Shown one piece after another: positions 41,278 through 51,664 of a DNA stretch of 64,000 nucleotides. This DNA comes from Winogradskyella echinorum (GTDB taxonomy: Bacteria; Bacteroidota; Bacteroidia; Flavobacteriales; Flavobacteriaceae): contig NZ_JACOQD010000001.1 of NCBI RefSeq assembly GCF_014297365.1, positions 620,001-684,000 of the forward strand, read 5' to 3'. A program made the position numbers and the translations under genes. The notes under the pieces were generated by a model. The model was not told the origin of the DNA and did no database searches. It saw nothing but the letters and a program-made list of their open reading frames with translations. How positions within the stretch are numbered: position 1 is the first letter of the stretch; each line of letters opens with the position of its first letter.

Positions 41278-43566
41278 ATGAGATTCCCCAAATCTAACAA
41301 AATTATAAGCTTCTATTTAATTGTTTTTAGTAGTCTCTCTGTTTTTGGACAAGATGGATTATTAAAGGTTAATGATAGCACGCTGTCATGTACTTTTGAT
41401 AACAAAGCACTAAATAGACTTGTAAAAAATGATAGTCTTTACAAAGCAACGTTGCTTCTTAATGATGCGATTAGTTTTTCTGGAAAATATAATTTAAAAT
41501 CCACGCAAGCCAAAGCTTATTATTCTTTAGGCAAGGTCTTAACCAAAATGTCTAATTATAAAAATGCTGAAAGTTATCACTTAAAAGCTTATGACATTTA
41601 TCAATCTATCAATGACAGTTTAGGCGAAAATCTTGTTTTATCTGGTTTAGTTAACACGTATTTATCTTCTAAAAACTATAGCAAATTTGATAGTATTTAT
41701 CCAAAAGCCCAGCAAGTTTCTAAGCGCTTAAATACCGAGCTATACTTTGTGAATTTAGACTTTTTAATTAAAAAAAGTTATTATTCTAGGCTAAATGATG
41801 AGCTTTTAGAGCAAACAGAGTTTGCAATTGACGCTATTAAAAACATTGATTTTGATAGTCTAAATTTTTCAGAAGATAAAGAAAAGGAAGGTCTAAAAAA
41901 CAAACTATTATACTCATACAAGTTTAATAATGCTATTGCACATGTAAAATCTTCGGCATATAAAGCCGAAAGCTATAAGCGATTATTTTCCATTGACGAA
42001 GAAAAACTAAAACTAGCGTTTGAAGATGATTTTGACGCGTTTCGTAAACTCGGAACTTTTAATTATTACAAATACCTTTATTACTCGGATGTTAAAAAGA
42101 ATTTAGATTCAGCCAATTTATTCCTTTTAAAATCTGATTCTTACAAATACAATGCATTAGGCGACTTTGAAAAAAGAAATGCTAGAAATGGTGAACTCAT
42201 CTACAAAATTATAAACACACAACAAAAGTTAGATCTCGCCAATGAGATAAGGAAAAAAGATGCAAAGACCTCTAAGGCCATGCTTATTATCGCCATATTT
42301 ACAACGTTTTTACTAATTATAACCTTAGCAATATTTTATTTCTATATTAAAGCTAAAAGAAACAGCCAGGCAGTTAATGAAGCACTTAAAGCATCTAATG
42401 AAAAATTAGTTGCTATTGATAAAGATAGACAAGAATTCTTTTCGATTTTAAGTCACGAATTACGCACACCTGTATACGGAATTACAGGATTAGCAACACT
42501 TGTAGAACAAGAAACAGATAAAAACAAACAGCAATCTTATTTAGAGTCTTTAATATCTTCTAGCAACTACTTATCTATACTTGTAGATAATATATTACAA
42601 GCCAACCGCTTAAGATTTGAAGAGAAAAATCTTAGACTAAAGCCAGATAAAATAGAAAACATTATTAATCATGTTATTAGTACAATTAAAGTTTCTGCTA
42701 AAGATAAAGGGCTTAAATTAATTACTCATATTGATCCCTCTAATGAAAATGAGCATATTTTAATTGATAAAGTAGCTTTTAGTCAAATACTAATTAATCT
42801 TGTTTATAATGCTATTAGGTATACGCAAAAGGGACAGGTTAGTATAAATGTATTTGAAAAAGCACGAAGCGAAAAAGATGTGACATTAAAATTTGAAGTT
42901 AATGATACTGGCATTGGCATAAAGGAAGAACATAGAGAAATAGTTTTTAATGCTTTTGAAAACAAGACCTTTCTACACAAAAATAGTAGTGGTTCTGGTC
43001 TCGGCCTATCAATCGTTAAGACATTGCTTAAAAGCCATAATTCTGATATAGATTTTGTCTCAGAATCTGGTAAAGGCAGTTCCTTTTTCTTTGAAATAAA
43101 ATTTAATATTGCTCTCTCATTAAAACTTAAAAAACCTATTGCCATTGATTCAAATTTAAACAACATGCATGTTTTAATCGTTGATGACAATAAGATTAAC
43201 TTGTTAATCACGAAAAAAAATATTGAAAAAATTAATGGCTATACATGCGAAACAACATCCAATGGCCGTTTAGCCATTTCAATGGTAAGAGCTAGAGCAT
43301 TTGACCTAATTTTAATGGATATTAACATGCCGGGAATGGACGGTTTTGAAGTAACAAAACACATAAGAATGTTTAATTCTAAAATTCCAATATTAGCTTT
43401 AACGGCACTGAATTCTAATGAAATTTCATTAAAAGCTAAAGAAATTGGCATCAACCAAATCATTACTAAGCCATATATTTTCGATGATTTTAAGGCAATA
43501 ATACTATCGCATAATAATGGTAACGAAAATTATTATAAACAACCTATGGCTGTAGAAACAATGTAA
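41278..43566 (+). CDS. Hybrid sensor histidine kinase with TPR-like sensor and receiver domain
   Basis: A 762-residue membrane-bound sensor: signal peptide (residues 1-24), helical repeat (TPR-like) periplasmic region to about 335, membrane helix at about 338-360, then HisKA with His393 in SHELRTPVYG, HATPase with NLVYNAIRYTQKG and DTGIGIKEE / GSGLGLSIVK, and a C-terminal receiver with phosphoacceptor Asp681 (LILMDINMPGMDG) and KP at the end. Such kinases detect extracellular or periplasmic cues. No response regulator gene adjoins it. Its last 34 bp overlap the end of the convergent flavoprotein gene. Confidence 0.9.
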   Translation: MRFPKSNKIISFYLIVFSSLSVFGQDGLLKVNDSTLSCTFDNKALNRLVKNDSLYKATLLLNDAISFSGKYNLKSTQAKAYYSLGKVLTKMSNYKNAESYHLKAYDIYQSINDSLGENLVLSGLVNTYLSSKNYSKFDSIYPKAQQVSKRLNTELYFVNLDFLIKKSYYSRLNDELLEQTEFAIDAIKNIDFDSLNFSEDKEKEGLKNKLLYSYKFNNAIAHVKSSAYKAESYKRLFSIDEEKLKLAFEDDFDAFRKLGTFNYYKYLYYSDVKKNLDSANLFLLKSDSYKYNALGDFEKRNARNGELIYKIINTQQKLDLANEIRKKDAKTSKAMLIIAIFTTFLLIITLAIFYFYIKAKRNSQAVNEALKASNEKLVAIDKDRQEFFSILSHELRTPVYGITGLATLVEQETDKNKQQSYLESLISSSNYLSILVDNILQANRLRFEEKNLRLKPDKIENIINHVISTIKVSAKDKGLKLITHIDPSNENEHILIDKVAFSQILINLVYNAIRYTQKGQVSINVFEKARSEKDVTLKFEVNDTGIGIKEEHREIVFNAFENKTFLHKNSSGSGLGLSIVKTLLKSHNSDIDFVSESGKGSSFFFEIKFNIALSLKLKKPIAIDSNLNNMHVLIVDDNKINLLITKKNIEKINGYTCETTSNGRLAISMVRARAFDLILMDINMPGMDGFEVTKHIRMFNSKIPILALTALNSNEISLKAKEIGINQIITKPYIFDDFKAIILSHNNGNENYYKQPMAVETM

Positions 43567-44750
43567 GCTCCTGTCCAAGCATTCTGAAAATTAAAACCAC
43601 CTGTAACGGCATCTACATTTATCACTTCACCTGCAAAGTATAAATTAGGAATACGTTTGCTTTCAAAGGTTTTAAAATTCACCTCTTTTAGGTCTACACC
43701 ACCAGCTGTAACAAACTCTTCTTTAAAAGTACTTTTCCCTGTAACTTGGAAAATAGCTTGTGTTAATTGATGCGATAAATTTTCTAATTGTTGTTTATTA
43801 ATATCTGCCCAACGTTCTGTTTCGTTAATGTTAGAGGCAACAACTAATTGTTTCCAGAGGCGTTTTGGCAAATCGAATTGTGCAGAATTTAAAACTGTTT
43901 TCTTAGCTAAGTCTTGTTTAAAATCTTTTAGTATCTCTAAACAATCTTCAAATTCTTGGCGAATAAAATTAATTTCAATTTCAAAATTATAATTGAGTTT
44001 TGCTAAATCAACAGCACCAAAGGCAGAAAGTTTTAAAATGGCTGGCGCACTCATACCTACGTGTGTGATTAATAAAGGACCTTCTGAAACTAAATTAGTA
44101 CCCAATACCTTTACTACAACATCTTTTGCTACCACACCAGGAACATCCTTAATGCGTTTATCCTTTATATCAAACGTAAAAAGTGATGGCACAGGCTTTA
44201 CAATGGTATGTCCTAAATCTTCTAATACGCTCCACATTTTAGGATTACTCCCTGTGGCAACAACTAACTTATCACATTCAATAATACCTTGAGACGTGTC
44301 TATTAGAAAATCATTTTCTCTAGCATTAATAGATTTTACGGAGTGGTTATAAAGCACCTCAACATTGTGCTTTTTTGCTTCATTTAAAAAACAATCAATA
44401 ATTGTTTGAGAAGAGTTTGACACCGGAAACATTCTACCATCATCTTCAATTTTTAACTGCACTCCTCGTTCTTCAAACCAAGCAATGGTATCACCTGTCA
44501 TAAATGTATGAAACGGTCCTAATAACTCTTTTTCTCCTCTTGGATAGTTTAGAATTAATTCTGACGGGATAAATTCTGCATGTGTTACATTGCAACGACC
44601 TCCTCCAGAAATTTTCACTTTTTGTAGGCCTTCTTTACCACGCTCTAAAATAGCAATAGACAACTCAGGTTGCTTCTCGGCAATATTTATGGCTGCAAAA
44701 AAGCCTGCAGCTCCACCTCCAACAATTATAATATCTTTTCGTTTTTGCAA
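43533..44750 (-). CDS. BaiN/HI0933-family FAD-dependent oxidoreductase
   Basis: A 405-residue flavoprotein of the HI0933/YhiN (BaiN-like) family. FAD motif IIVGGGAAGFFAAINIAE near the start; KISGGGRCNVTHA, LVVATGSNPK, TAGGVDLKEVNFKTFESK and LYFAGEVINVDAVTGGFNFQNAW follow. The family includes steroid and other reductases; the substrate here is unknown. Its 3' end overlaps the histidine kinase gene by 34 bp on the opposite strand. Confidence 0.9.
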   Translation of the reverse strand: MQKRKDIIIVGGGAAGFFAAINIAEKQPELSIAILERGKEGLQKVKISGGGRCNVTHAEFIPSELILNYPRGEKELLGPFHTFMTGDTIAWFEERGVQLKIEDDGRMFPVSNSSQTIIDCFLNEAKKHNVEVLYNHSVKSINARENDFLIDTSQGIIECDKLVVATGSNPKMWSVLEDLGHTIVKPVPSLFTFDIKDKRIKDVPGVVAKDVVVKVLGTNLVSEGPLLITHVGMSAPAILKLSAFGAVDLAKLNYNFEIEINFIRQEFEDCLEILKDFKQDLAKKTVLNSAQFDLPKRLWKQLVVASNINETERWADINKQQLENLSHQLTQAIFQVTGKSTFKEEFVTAGGVDLKEVNFKTFESKRIPNLYFAGEVINVDAVTGGFNFQNAWTGAYIVSTAIGCL

Positions 44751-44833
44751 TACTTTGATTTAAGAAGATTTTATGACTATTTTTTTGCTTTTACTTGCAT
44801 CAATTCTTATTCTTAAGAAACAATAAAACTACA

Positions 44834-45643
44834 ATGATATACTTTAAAAGACTAATATTTCTGTTTCTTATTACAAACTCTTGTCAATCTCATGGGCAAT
44901 TAACAATTGAAGGTAGTATTAATAATAGTATAGACGAAGCTTCCGCTGCCGAAATTATTTCGCAATCTGACCTGATTTGGACTATACAAGATTCTGGCAA
45001 TGATAGCGAATTATACGGACTAAATGAAAGAGGTAAAATTATAAGAAATATTAATATAACTAATGCAAGCAACATTGATTGGGAAGACTTAACATCTGAT
45101 GAATTTGGCAACCTGTACATAGGTGATTTTGGTAATAATAACGGAAAACGAAAATACTTTAGAATATTAAAAGTCAATAACGAAGATTTAGGTAATAATA
45201 CTGCCGAAGTAGAAACTATAGAGTTTACCGCACCCAAAGGGGTAAAATCAAAAGATTTTGAAGCTTTTTTTCTGTATAATAATTCCTTTTATATTATTAG
45301 TAAAGAAACTAAAAAGTTCATTGTATTAAAAGTACCAAATGAAATAGGAAAACATAAAGCTGTTGTTAAATCTGATTTTAATTTGAAAGGAAAAAATAAT
45401 AAGATTACTTCAGCTGATATCAGTAAAGACGGCAAAACTATTGTTTTACTTAACCATGACAAATTATGGAAATTATCCGACTTTGATAGTGATGATTTTT
45501 TCTCTGGTGATATAACTGAAAAAAAGTTTGATCATAATTCGCAAAAGGAAGGTCTTTGTTTTAAATCTGATTCTACTATTATCATTACTGACGAACGTAA
45601 TGGTAGCGAAGGAGGTAATATTTATAGTTTTTATTTAAAGTAA
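44834..45643 (+). CDS. Lipoprotein with predicted beta-propeller
   Basis: A 269-residue exported protein; a frame exists from TTG 44795, but ATG 44834 gives a lipoprotein signal (FLFLITNSCQSHG, Cys near residue 16). The mature part has repeating WTIQDSGNDSELYGLNERG / WEDLTSDEFGNLYIGDFGNN segments like SdiA-regulated or phytase-like beta-propellers. No precise family. Its stop abuts that of the convergent DUF2254 gene. Confidence 0.65.
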   Translation: MIYFKRLIFLFLITNSCQSHGQLTIEGSINNSIDEASAAEIISQSDLIWTIQDSGNDSELYGLNERGKIIRNINITNASNIDWEDLTSDEFGNLYIGDFGNNNGKRKYFRILKVNNEDLGNNTAEVETIEFTAPKGVKSKDFEAFFLYNNSFYIISKETKKFIVLKVPNEIGKHKAVVKSDFNLKGKNNKITSADISKDGKTIVLLNHDKLWKLSDFDSDDFFSGDITEKKFDHNSQKEGLCFKSDSTIIITDERNGSEGGNIYSFYLK

Positions 45644-46933
45644 TTATGATGTTATATTTTGGTAAGCTAAATCTAGCCGATTTAAATCTTCACTATTCTT
45701 TAAACTATTTGTAGCATCTTCGTAAAGATTGTCTATCTCCTTTTTTAAGCTATTCTTATAATCAACGCGAGCAAAAGTTTCTGATTTCAGCAATAACGAC
45801 AGCATTTGCATCAATTTTTGAACAATAATATTATCGTGCTTACAATAGGTTCTGAGAGAACTCATTGTATTGTAAATTAAATCTTTAAAACTAAAAGCAT
45901 TTATAGAAACATTGGCAATGCCTCTGTAATCATAAATAAAACTATTATCATTTTTTTTAATTCTTAATAAAAACAATTCAGTAATATAATCTATGGCATT
46001 TATAGCAGTGCCTGGATCATTTATACCTGGTGACATTGCCTTAACAGCGATTTCTGTTAATTGCTTAAATGCGAGGACGTAATTATCTTCAATAAGTTCA
46101 CTTTGAGAGTAGTGAAATGAGGCTAATAGCTTTTCTTTAATTTCATCATTTATATCTCCATTATATTTAATAATTGGAGAACCCTTTAAATTATAAATTC
46201 CTTTCACAGGAATGATTTCAAATTTTAAATTTTCATCCTCAGCAATAGCTGCAATTGTATGAATAGATACATCCTGTATATATCCAGATTCGACAGAATT
46301 TAAAAAAGCCCATTTGTCTGTTTCAGGAAAATCAGTACTAATTTGATTTTGCTCCTCAATGAGATCAACAAGTCGTTTTTTAGCTGTATTAAAAATACGC
46401 CTCATTATATTATTAACCTGTATTTCTTGAGATATTGAATGAATAAAATATATAAAAGCACAAAGACATAAACTCATACCTAAAATACCTAACAACACTG
46501 AAAATCCTGGTAATTGATATTTATCTCCATCTTGTTCTATACTTACCAAAGTAAATATGCAATAAAATAGTGTTGAATTGTATATACCTAAAACAATCTG
46601 ATGTCTACTATTAGAAATTAAACCCGGAAGTACTCTAGGCGAAAAATTGCTAGATGCTTGGTTGAGTAATATCATTACCATTGAAAAACTAAAGACCATT
46701 ATTGATATTAAGCCCGCAATAAAAGTTGTAAGTAATGTTCGTGCTGTCTCTGTGTCATTCACAACTAAAAATGGCGCCTTTTCAACCAAATAGCCAGAAA
46801 TTCCTTTGCTCTCAATATAAATCATAAGAAAAGCAAAGATTATACCAGCTAAACTAAGTAATGTTGGATAAAAGGCAATTCTGCTTTCTAATTTGTAGAA
46901 ATATTCTAGTGTATTATGGTATAGTTTCTTCAT
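45644..46933 (-). CDS. DUF2254 membrane protein
   Basis: A 429-residue protein with four membrane segments (about 22-42, 66-90, 108-130, 143-166) followed by a cytosolic domain with NDPGTAINAIDYI. The sequence RTLLTTFIAGLISIMVFSFSMVMILLNQASSNFSPRVLPGL is highly characteristic of DUF2254, a family of unknown function with predicted channel- or transporter-like membrane part. It follows the phosphoesterase fusion gene by 9 bp and is probably cotranscribed. Confidence 0.88.
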   Translation of the reverse strand: MKKLYHNTLEYFYKLESRIAFYPTLLSLAGIIFAFLMIYIESKGISGYLVEKAPFLVVNDTETARTLLTTFIAGLISIMVFSFSMVMILLNQASSNFSPRVLPGLISNSRHQIVLGIYNSTLFYCIFTLVSIEQDGDKYQLPGFSVLLGILGMSLCLCAFIYFIHSISQEIQVNNIMRRIFNTAKKRLVDLIEEQNQISTDFPETDKWAFLNSVESGYIQDVSIHTIAAIAEDENLKFEIIPVKGIYNLKGSPIIKYNGDINDEIKEKLLASFHYSQSELIEDNYVLAFKQLTEIAVKAMSPGINDPGTAINAIDYITELFLLRIKKNDNSFIYDYRGIANVSINAFSFKDLIYNTMSSLRTYCKHDNIIVQKLMQMLSLLLKSETFARVDYKNSLKKEIDNLYEDATNSLKNSEDLNRLDLAYQNITS

Positions 46934-46942
46934 TTAAATTGA

Positions 46943-49900
46943 CTAAAAATTCAATCCAAAACCGAAAGAAAAACGCAATCCTTCCACACTATTAAATAAA
47001 TTAAACGTCCCTGAAAGACTCTCAGCAGCAGTTACCCAAAATCCACCTCCATAATCGTTATGCCATTTATCCGAAAGATCATTTTTTAACCAAACTCTTC
47101 CTACATCAAATCCACCAAAAATTCCAATTTGAAGAGGCAATGTGCTAGTTTTAAACGAATTGAAGCTATAACGCACATCTGCACTACCTACTAATGAATT
47201 CTTTCCTGTAAAACGTTCTGTTCTAAAACCTCTTAATCCATTCTTACCTCCAATATTGGCAGCTTGATAAAATATTAGGTCGTCGCCAATTCTAAACTGA
47301 CTTCTTAAATCTGTTTTTAAAACTAACTTTCTATTACGCGATAAAGTGTTATGAAACCCAATATTAGAATTTATATATCCATACGTATTTTCAGTGTCCT
47401 TAAATTCTGTTTTTGCGCCAACATTGAGTAAAAAAGTCATTCCACGAGTTGGATTAATCTTATCATCAAAACTGGCATACTTATACTCAGCTTCTATTGC
47501 ACCAAAGATGCGTCTGCTGTAAAAATCTTCAAAAGAAGAAGCAAAATCCGTGATAAACCGATCTGGTGTTTCATCTATTTCAATAGCTTCAAAAATTGCT
47601 CTTACTCCAAAGTCACTACCGAAACTCCCTTTTTTGATAATGCCTGCTTTTGCCATGTAAATACTCGTTTTTACCCGATTGTAATCTAAATCTAGGTCGT
47701 CATCATTATTGACAGTTTCATTTCCGTAACCAAAAAAGTTATTTGTAAAGTTCTCTGATGTAAATAATCCTCCAACGTGTAAATTCCAATCATCTTTAAT
47801 GTTTGCAAATTCACCATCATAAGCGAGCGAGAAACCGCTGGTTGCAAAAAAATAACCACCCTTAAAACGATGCTGTTGAGAAAATGGATTTCGTTGAAAC
47901 CCATTTTTGGTTTTTACAAATTGTAAACCTAATGAAACACCATCATCTGGATTAAACCCAATTGCCGGAGTTATAACACTAGTATTAACTATGTTTTTTT
48001 GAAAATCGAAAAGATTAAGTTTATAAACATCTGTTAATCTAATGGTTCCTCCCTTATTCTCTTTTATAGTGTTCGGTTTACTCTCATGATCGTACACTTT
48101 AACTCTTCTACCAGATTTAATAATATAGGTGTCATTTTCTTGCCCACCGATTAACCTAGTAAAGATTAAATTATTTGCTTTACCTGTAACTTCAAAGACA
48201 TCTTTATCATCCAATCCATAAATCCAAAGTTCTTTTGTAATGTCTTTATGAAACGTTTTATCGACAATTACTTCGCCTTTTTCACCATCTATTATCCTTG
48301 AAATTTTAACATGTGTTTCATTATTCCTTATTCTTTTAACCTCAATATAATCGTCTTTGTCTGTACCTGTTAGAATAACCAGTTCGTTTAAAAAATTATA
48401 ATATCTATTTGCAATATTCTTAAGTTTAGCACGTCTTCCTTTAAGCTTACTCTTTATATCATCTAACGTTTCGTCTTGCACTTCTTTTGGAACTTTAGAA
48501 AAGGCCTTTTCTATAACATCGTCTGTAATATTTTCTTCTAAAAATTGTGCATGTTTTAACCAAGTTTCTAAACTAGATTGTTGTACCATAACTCTATCTA
48601 ATTTTACACCTGCAGCATTCATCCATTCTAAATCTTTAAGCTCTTCGTCATAAACTTGCAATTGTTTTGTAGATCCTGAAATGATTCTCATTACATCTAA
48701 TAAAGCTCCATCGAAATTAGAAAATACCTGATCTCTATCTCTCGGTATAGGACGAAACCATTTGTCTCCATTTTCTTGATCAAATTGAGCCCAACGCCAT
48801 TGATCTTGGTGTCGATCCCAATCTCCAATAAGCATATCAAAAAGACGTGCTCTTACATAAGCATTCTCATCAATCTTATACTTCTCATCTTCACGAATTT
48901 TTTCAATTATATCGTGCGTACTTTCAATATCATCAGCAAATCCAAAATTTCTCTCTTCTGCATAATTTTCCTCAGGGCGTTCTTCTATCATGTAAAGTTC
49001 TCCGCCATAATCATTATTGTATTTTCCTAAATGTTTATGTTTTGGAATAAAGTAGATTTTTGGATTGGTATGATATATTTCCGCAGCATCAGACAAATCT
49101 GGTACAACTGTAAATGCATAAGGATGTGCAGCTGTATAAAAATCTTGTATTAAGCCTTCTATGGCTGTTTTCTCAAATTCATCTTGAATGTAAGTATCCT
49201 TAAACATTACTGTCTGAAGATATTGAGTAGCGCTCTTACGCAAGGCTCGCATATTTAGCTCTCTACCGTCTTTTGTTTTTAATCGTAGAGATCTCGTTTG
49301 GTGTCCACCACCAGCTCTTACAATCTCTAAACCACCATATAAAGTATCTAAAGTAGCAACTTTAGCTGTGATTTTTGTACTATATACCTCTCTGTAGTGG
49401 TCTCCCCAAACAGACTCAAAAAAACCAGAAACATCTGTCTCTTCTTTTTCATATACAGACGCTTTAATTTCTTGTGGAAAACTTTCTGGTAAATTAGAAA
49501 CATCATATTCTTTTGTAGGCTCATATAATTCCTTGGTAAATAGTCGTTTTGCTTGTCCATTTTCTTCGCCGTAGACAGCCACCCAACTACTTCCGTCTTT
49601 GTATATTGTTATTTCTGCAAAACCTTGCTTTCCATATGAAAACAAGCCATTATTGCTTAATTGTGCTGCAGATTCTTTAGCTCCAGATCCCGAAACTATT
49701 TGTTTAACTCTTTCATTTTCGATATACTGAAGAGAATGCTCGTGCCCAGAAACAAAAACTAAGTTCTCTGACTCAAAAGCGAGCGTTTCTAAGCGCTTCA
49801 TTAATTTATTATATCGCTCGTTATATCGATCTTGAATTGACACACCTCCCTGTGTTCTTATTTGTGCAATTAAAGATGCAAAAATTGGTACAGGTATTTT

Positions 49901-50647
49901 ACTTTGAGTTGGATATAAATGTTTCTCAGCCGCATAATAACCTCCATGAACACCATTAGTGTACATAGGATGGTGCATTGCAAAAACAATAGTTTTATTT
50001 TGAGCTTTTTTAAGTTCTCCTTCTAATTCTTCAAAAAAACGATCTCTTGTTTTAATTTCGCATTCGTCATTTATTGTAGGGTTATCATTCCAATTCTCTA
50101 AATACCATTGTGTATCAATAGCAATTAATTGAATTGAATCACTAACGTCTATACTCTCTAAAGGGCATCCATTTTCTGGTTGAAACGTATTTTTCCCAAG
50201 AGCTTCTTCTATATATTTTTCCTGACGCTTTAAACCCTTTAATCCGTTTGCATACCAATCGTGATTACCCGGAATAAAAAGAACTTCTCCATCAAAATCT
50301 TTAACTGCTTTTATTTGACCATTTAATGCGTTTTCTGCATTTTTTCTACCTTTTTTATCTTTTTTAGGTAAACCTGCAGGATATATATTATCCCCGAGAA
50401 AAATCACATAATCATCCTTGGTTTTTATATTTGCTGTATGATTTTTAAATGCAGTTAACGCCTTAGACATCCCTCCTTCAGGAGATTTACCTGCATCACC
50501 AATGAGATAGAATTTTTTATTTATTTCTTTATCTGGTAAAACATTAGATTTATCAGCTTCATTTTTATACTGTACTTTATAAGTTGCACAAGCATTAAAT
50601 AGAATTAAAAGAAATGTTAGGGTAATTATTTTGTAAGTGTTTTTCAT
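46943..50647 (-). CDS. Fusion of metallophosphoesterase, kinase-like region and outer-membrane beta-barrel
   Basis: A 1234-residue lipoprotein (FNACATYK, Cys near residue 20). Residues about 45-360: calcineurin-like phosphoesterase with GDAG, GDNIYPAG, GNHDWY, HHPMYTNG and GHEHSLQY. Residues about 430-800: unassigned, with MLIGDWDRHQDQWRW at about 605-620 followed by RPIPRDRDQVFSNFDG, which resembles the catalytic loop and metal motif of HipA/CotH-type kinase folds. Residues about 880-1234: BamA/TamA-like barrel ending SFGFGLNF. The first domain would be at the periplasm or cell surface, anchored by its own barrel. Upstream of DUF2254 in one transcript. Confidence 0.8.
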   Translation of the reverse strand: MKNTYKIITLTFLLILFNACATYKVQYKNEADKSNVLPDKEINKKFYLIGDAGKSPEGGMSKALTAFKNHTANIKTKDDYVIFLGDNIYPAGLPKKDKKGRKNAENALNGQIKAVKDFDGEVLFIPGNHDWYANGLKGLKRQEKYIEEALGKNTFQPENGCPLESIDVSDSIQLIAIDTQWYLENWNDNPTINDECEIKTRDRFFEELEGELKKAQNKTIVFAMHHPMYTNGVHGGYYAAEKHLYPTQSKIPVPIFASLIAQIRTQGGVSIQDRYNERYNKLMKRLETLAFESENLVFVSGHEHSLQYIENERVKQIVSGSGAKESAAQLSNNGLFSYGKQGFAEITIYKDGSSWVAVYGEENGQAKRLFTKELYEPTKEYDVSNLPESFPQEIKASVYEKEETDVSGFFESVWGDHYREVYSTKITAKVATLDTLYGGLEIVRAGGGHQTRSLRLKTKDGRELNMRALRKSATQYLQTVMFKDTYIQDEFEKTAIEGLIQDFYTAAHPYAFTVVPDLSDAAEIYHTNPKIYFIPKHKHLGKYNNDYGGELYMIEERPEENYAEERNFGFADDIESTHDIIEKIREDEKYKIDENAYVRARLFDMLIGDWDRHQDQWRWAQFDQENGDKWFRPIPRDRDQVFSNFDGALLDVMRIISGSTKQLQVYDEELKDLEWMNAAGVKLDRVMVQQSSLETWLKHAQFLEENITDDVIEKAFSKVPKEVQDETLDDIKSKLKGRRAKLKNIANRYYNFLNELVILTGTDKDDYIEVKRIRNNETHVKISRIIDGEKGEVIVDKTFHKDITKELWIYGLDDKDVFEVTGKANNLIFTRLIGGQENDTYIIKSGRRVKVYDHESKPNTIKENKGGTIRLTDVYKLNLFDFQKNIVNTSVITPAIGFNPDDGVSLGLQFVKTKNGFQRNPFSQQHRFKGGYFFATSGFSLAYDGEFANIKDDWNLHVGGLFTSENFTNNFFGYGNETVNNDDDLDLDYNRVKTSIYMAKAGIIKKGSFGSDFGVRAIFEAIEIDETPDRFITDFASSFEDFYSRRIFGAIEAEYKYASFDDKINPTRGMTFLLNVGAKTEFKDTENTYGYINSNIGFHNTLSRNRKLVLKTDLRSQFRIGDDLIFYQAANIGGKNGLRGFRTERFTGKNSLVGSADVRYSFNSFKTSTLPLQIGIFGGFDVGRVWLKNDLSDKWHNDYGGGFWVTAAESLSGTFNLFNSVEGLRFSFGFGLNF

Positions 50648-50664
50648 ACTACAATTTTGTGTGG

Positions 50665-50672
50665 CAAAGGTA
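50665..50672 (-). promoter_or_regulatory. -7 promoter box (TACCTTTG) of the phosphoesterase fusion
   Basis: Minus-strand TACCTTTG, an exact TAnnTTTG, ends 18 bp before the ATG; a leader of about 12 nt is implied. No good -33 box is visible. Confidence 0.4.
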
Positions 50673-50722
50673 TTTAGATATTACCTTAAGTTTTAACTCT
50701 ACTGCTAAAGAAATTAATCCAT

Positions 50723-51664
50723 CTACATTTTTTCCCAAAGACTATCTGCAAAATAATGCTTGCAATCTAAAAAATTTGTAATCGGTTTAAAATGTGATGC
50801 TTTTGCTAAGTTACTAATTTCGTCTGGACTATATTTTTTAGAAAGCTCGGTCCATATTAATTCATTGTAATCGAACGTAATATGTTTATCTAAAGTTTTT
50901 ATATAAACTGTTTGCTTTGTTAGGCTAATTATGTAACTCTTTACATCACCAGTAATAGGATTATAATGGCAATAAAAATCGAAATCATCAATTTTAAAAT
51001 CGGCACCTAACTCTCTATTGATTCTCAATAACAAATTAAGGTTGAAACGTTTTGTTATACCATGCTTATCGTAATACGCATTATGTATTATAATCGGATT
51101 TTTTTTAAGATCAACACCTATTAAGAGTTTATCTCCGATCTTCATGTTTTTATGTATCAATCCCAATAAATCTATGGCCTCTTCCTTTTTATAATTTCCA
51201 ATGTTGCCACCTAAAAACAATAACAAACTTGGGTAATCACTCTTACGATTCTCTTTTAAGATTTTAAAATAATCACCCACTTTTGGATGAATTTTTAAGC
51301 TTGGTAGTTTCTTTTTCAGCCTTGTAGATAGCATATCAATTGCCTCTTGAGATATATCAATTGGGATATAATGAAAGTCAACGTTATTACTAACCAAATA
51401 TTCTAAAAGTTTAAAGGTTTTAAAACCATCACCAGCACCTAACTCTACAATATTAAAAGGTCCAATAAATTTTAAGGCCTCAATAATTTGTTTGGATTGC
51501 ATTGATAGTATTTCAAACTCCGCATTTGTTGGGTAATATTCTGGCATATTCATTATTTCTTGAAATATGCGACTTCCATTGTCATCATAAAAATATTTAG
51601 ATGACAAGTATTTATTGTTGGCAGTTAAGCCATTTAGCACATCTTGTGCAAAAGTATCTATCAT
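50723..51664 (-). CDS. egtD: Histidine N-alpha-methyltransferase EgtD
   Basis: EgtD trimethylates histidine with S-adenosylmethionine to hercynine, the first step to ergothioneine. The 313-residue protein has the family start YFYDDNGSRIFQEIMNMPEYYPT, the SAM loop ELGAGDGFKTFKLLEYL, LFLGGNIGNY and a C-terminal domain with EISNLAKASHF. Its start directly follows the egtB stop, making a two-gene ergothioneine unit at the end of the operon. Confidence 0.93.
   Translation of the reverse strand: MIDTFAQDVLNGLTANNKYLSSKYFYDDNGSRIFQEIMNMPEYYPTNAEFEILSMQSKQIIEALKFIGPFNIVELGAGDGFKTFKLLEYLVSNNVDFHYIPIDISQEAIDMLSTRLKKKLPSLKIHPKVGDYFKILKENRKSDYPSLLLFLGGNIGNYKKEEAIDLLGLIHKNMKIGDKLLIGVDLKKNPIIIHNAYYDKHGITKRFNLNLLLRINRELGADFKIDDFDFYCHYNPITGDVKSYIISLTKQTVYIKTLDKHITFDYNELIWTELSKKYSPDEISNLAKASHFKPITNFLDCKHYFADSLWEKM

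Noticed and set aside
48776-49050. Overlapping plus-strand ORFs of 67-84 codons
   Set aside because: They lie fully inside the phosphoesterase fusion gene on the other strand and encode low-complexity sequence, so they are shadows.
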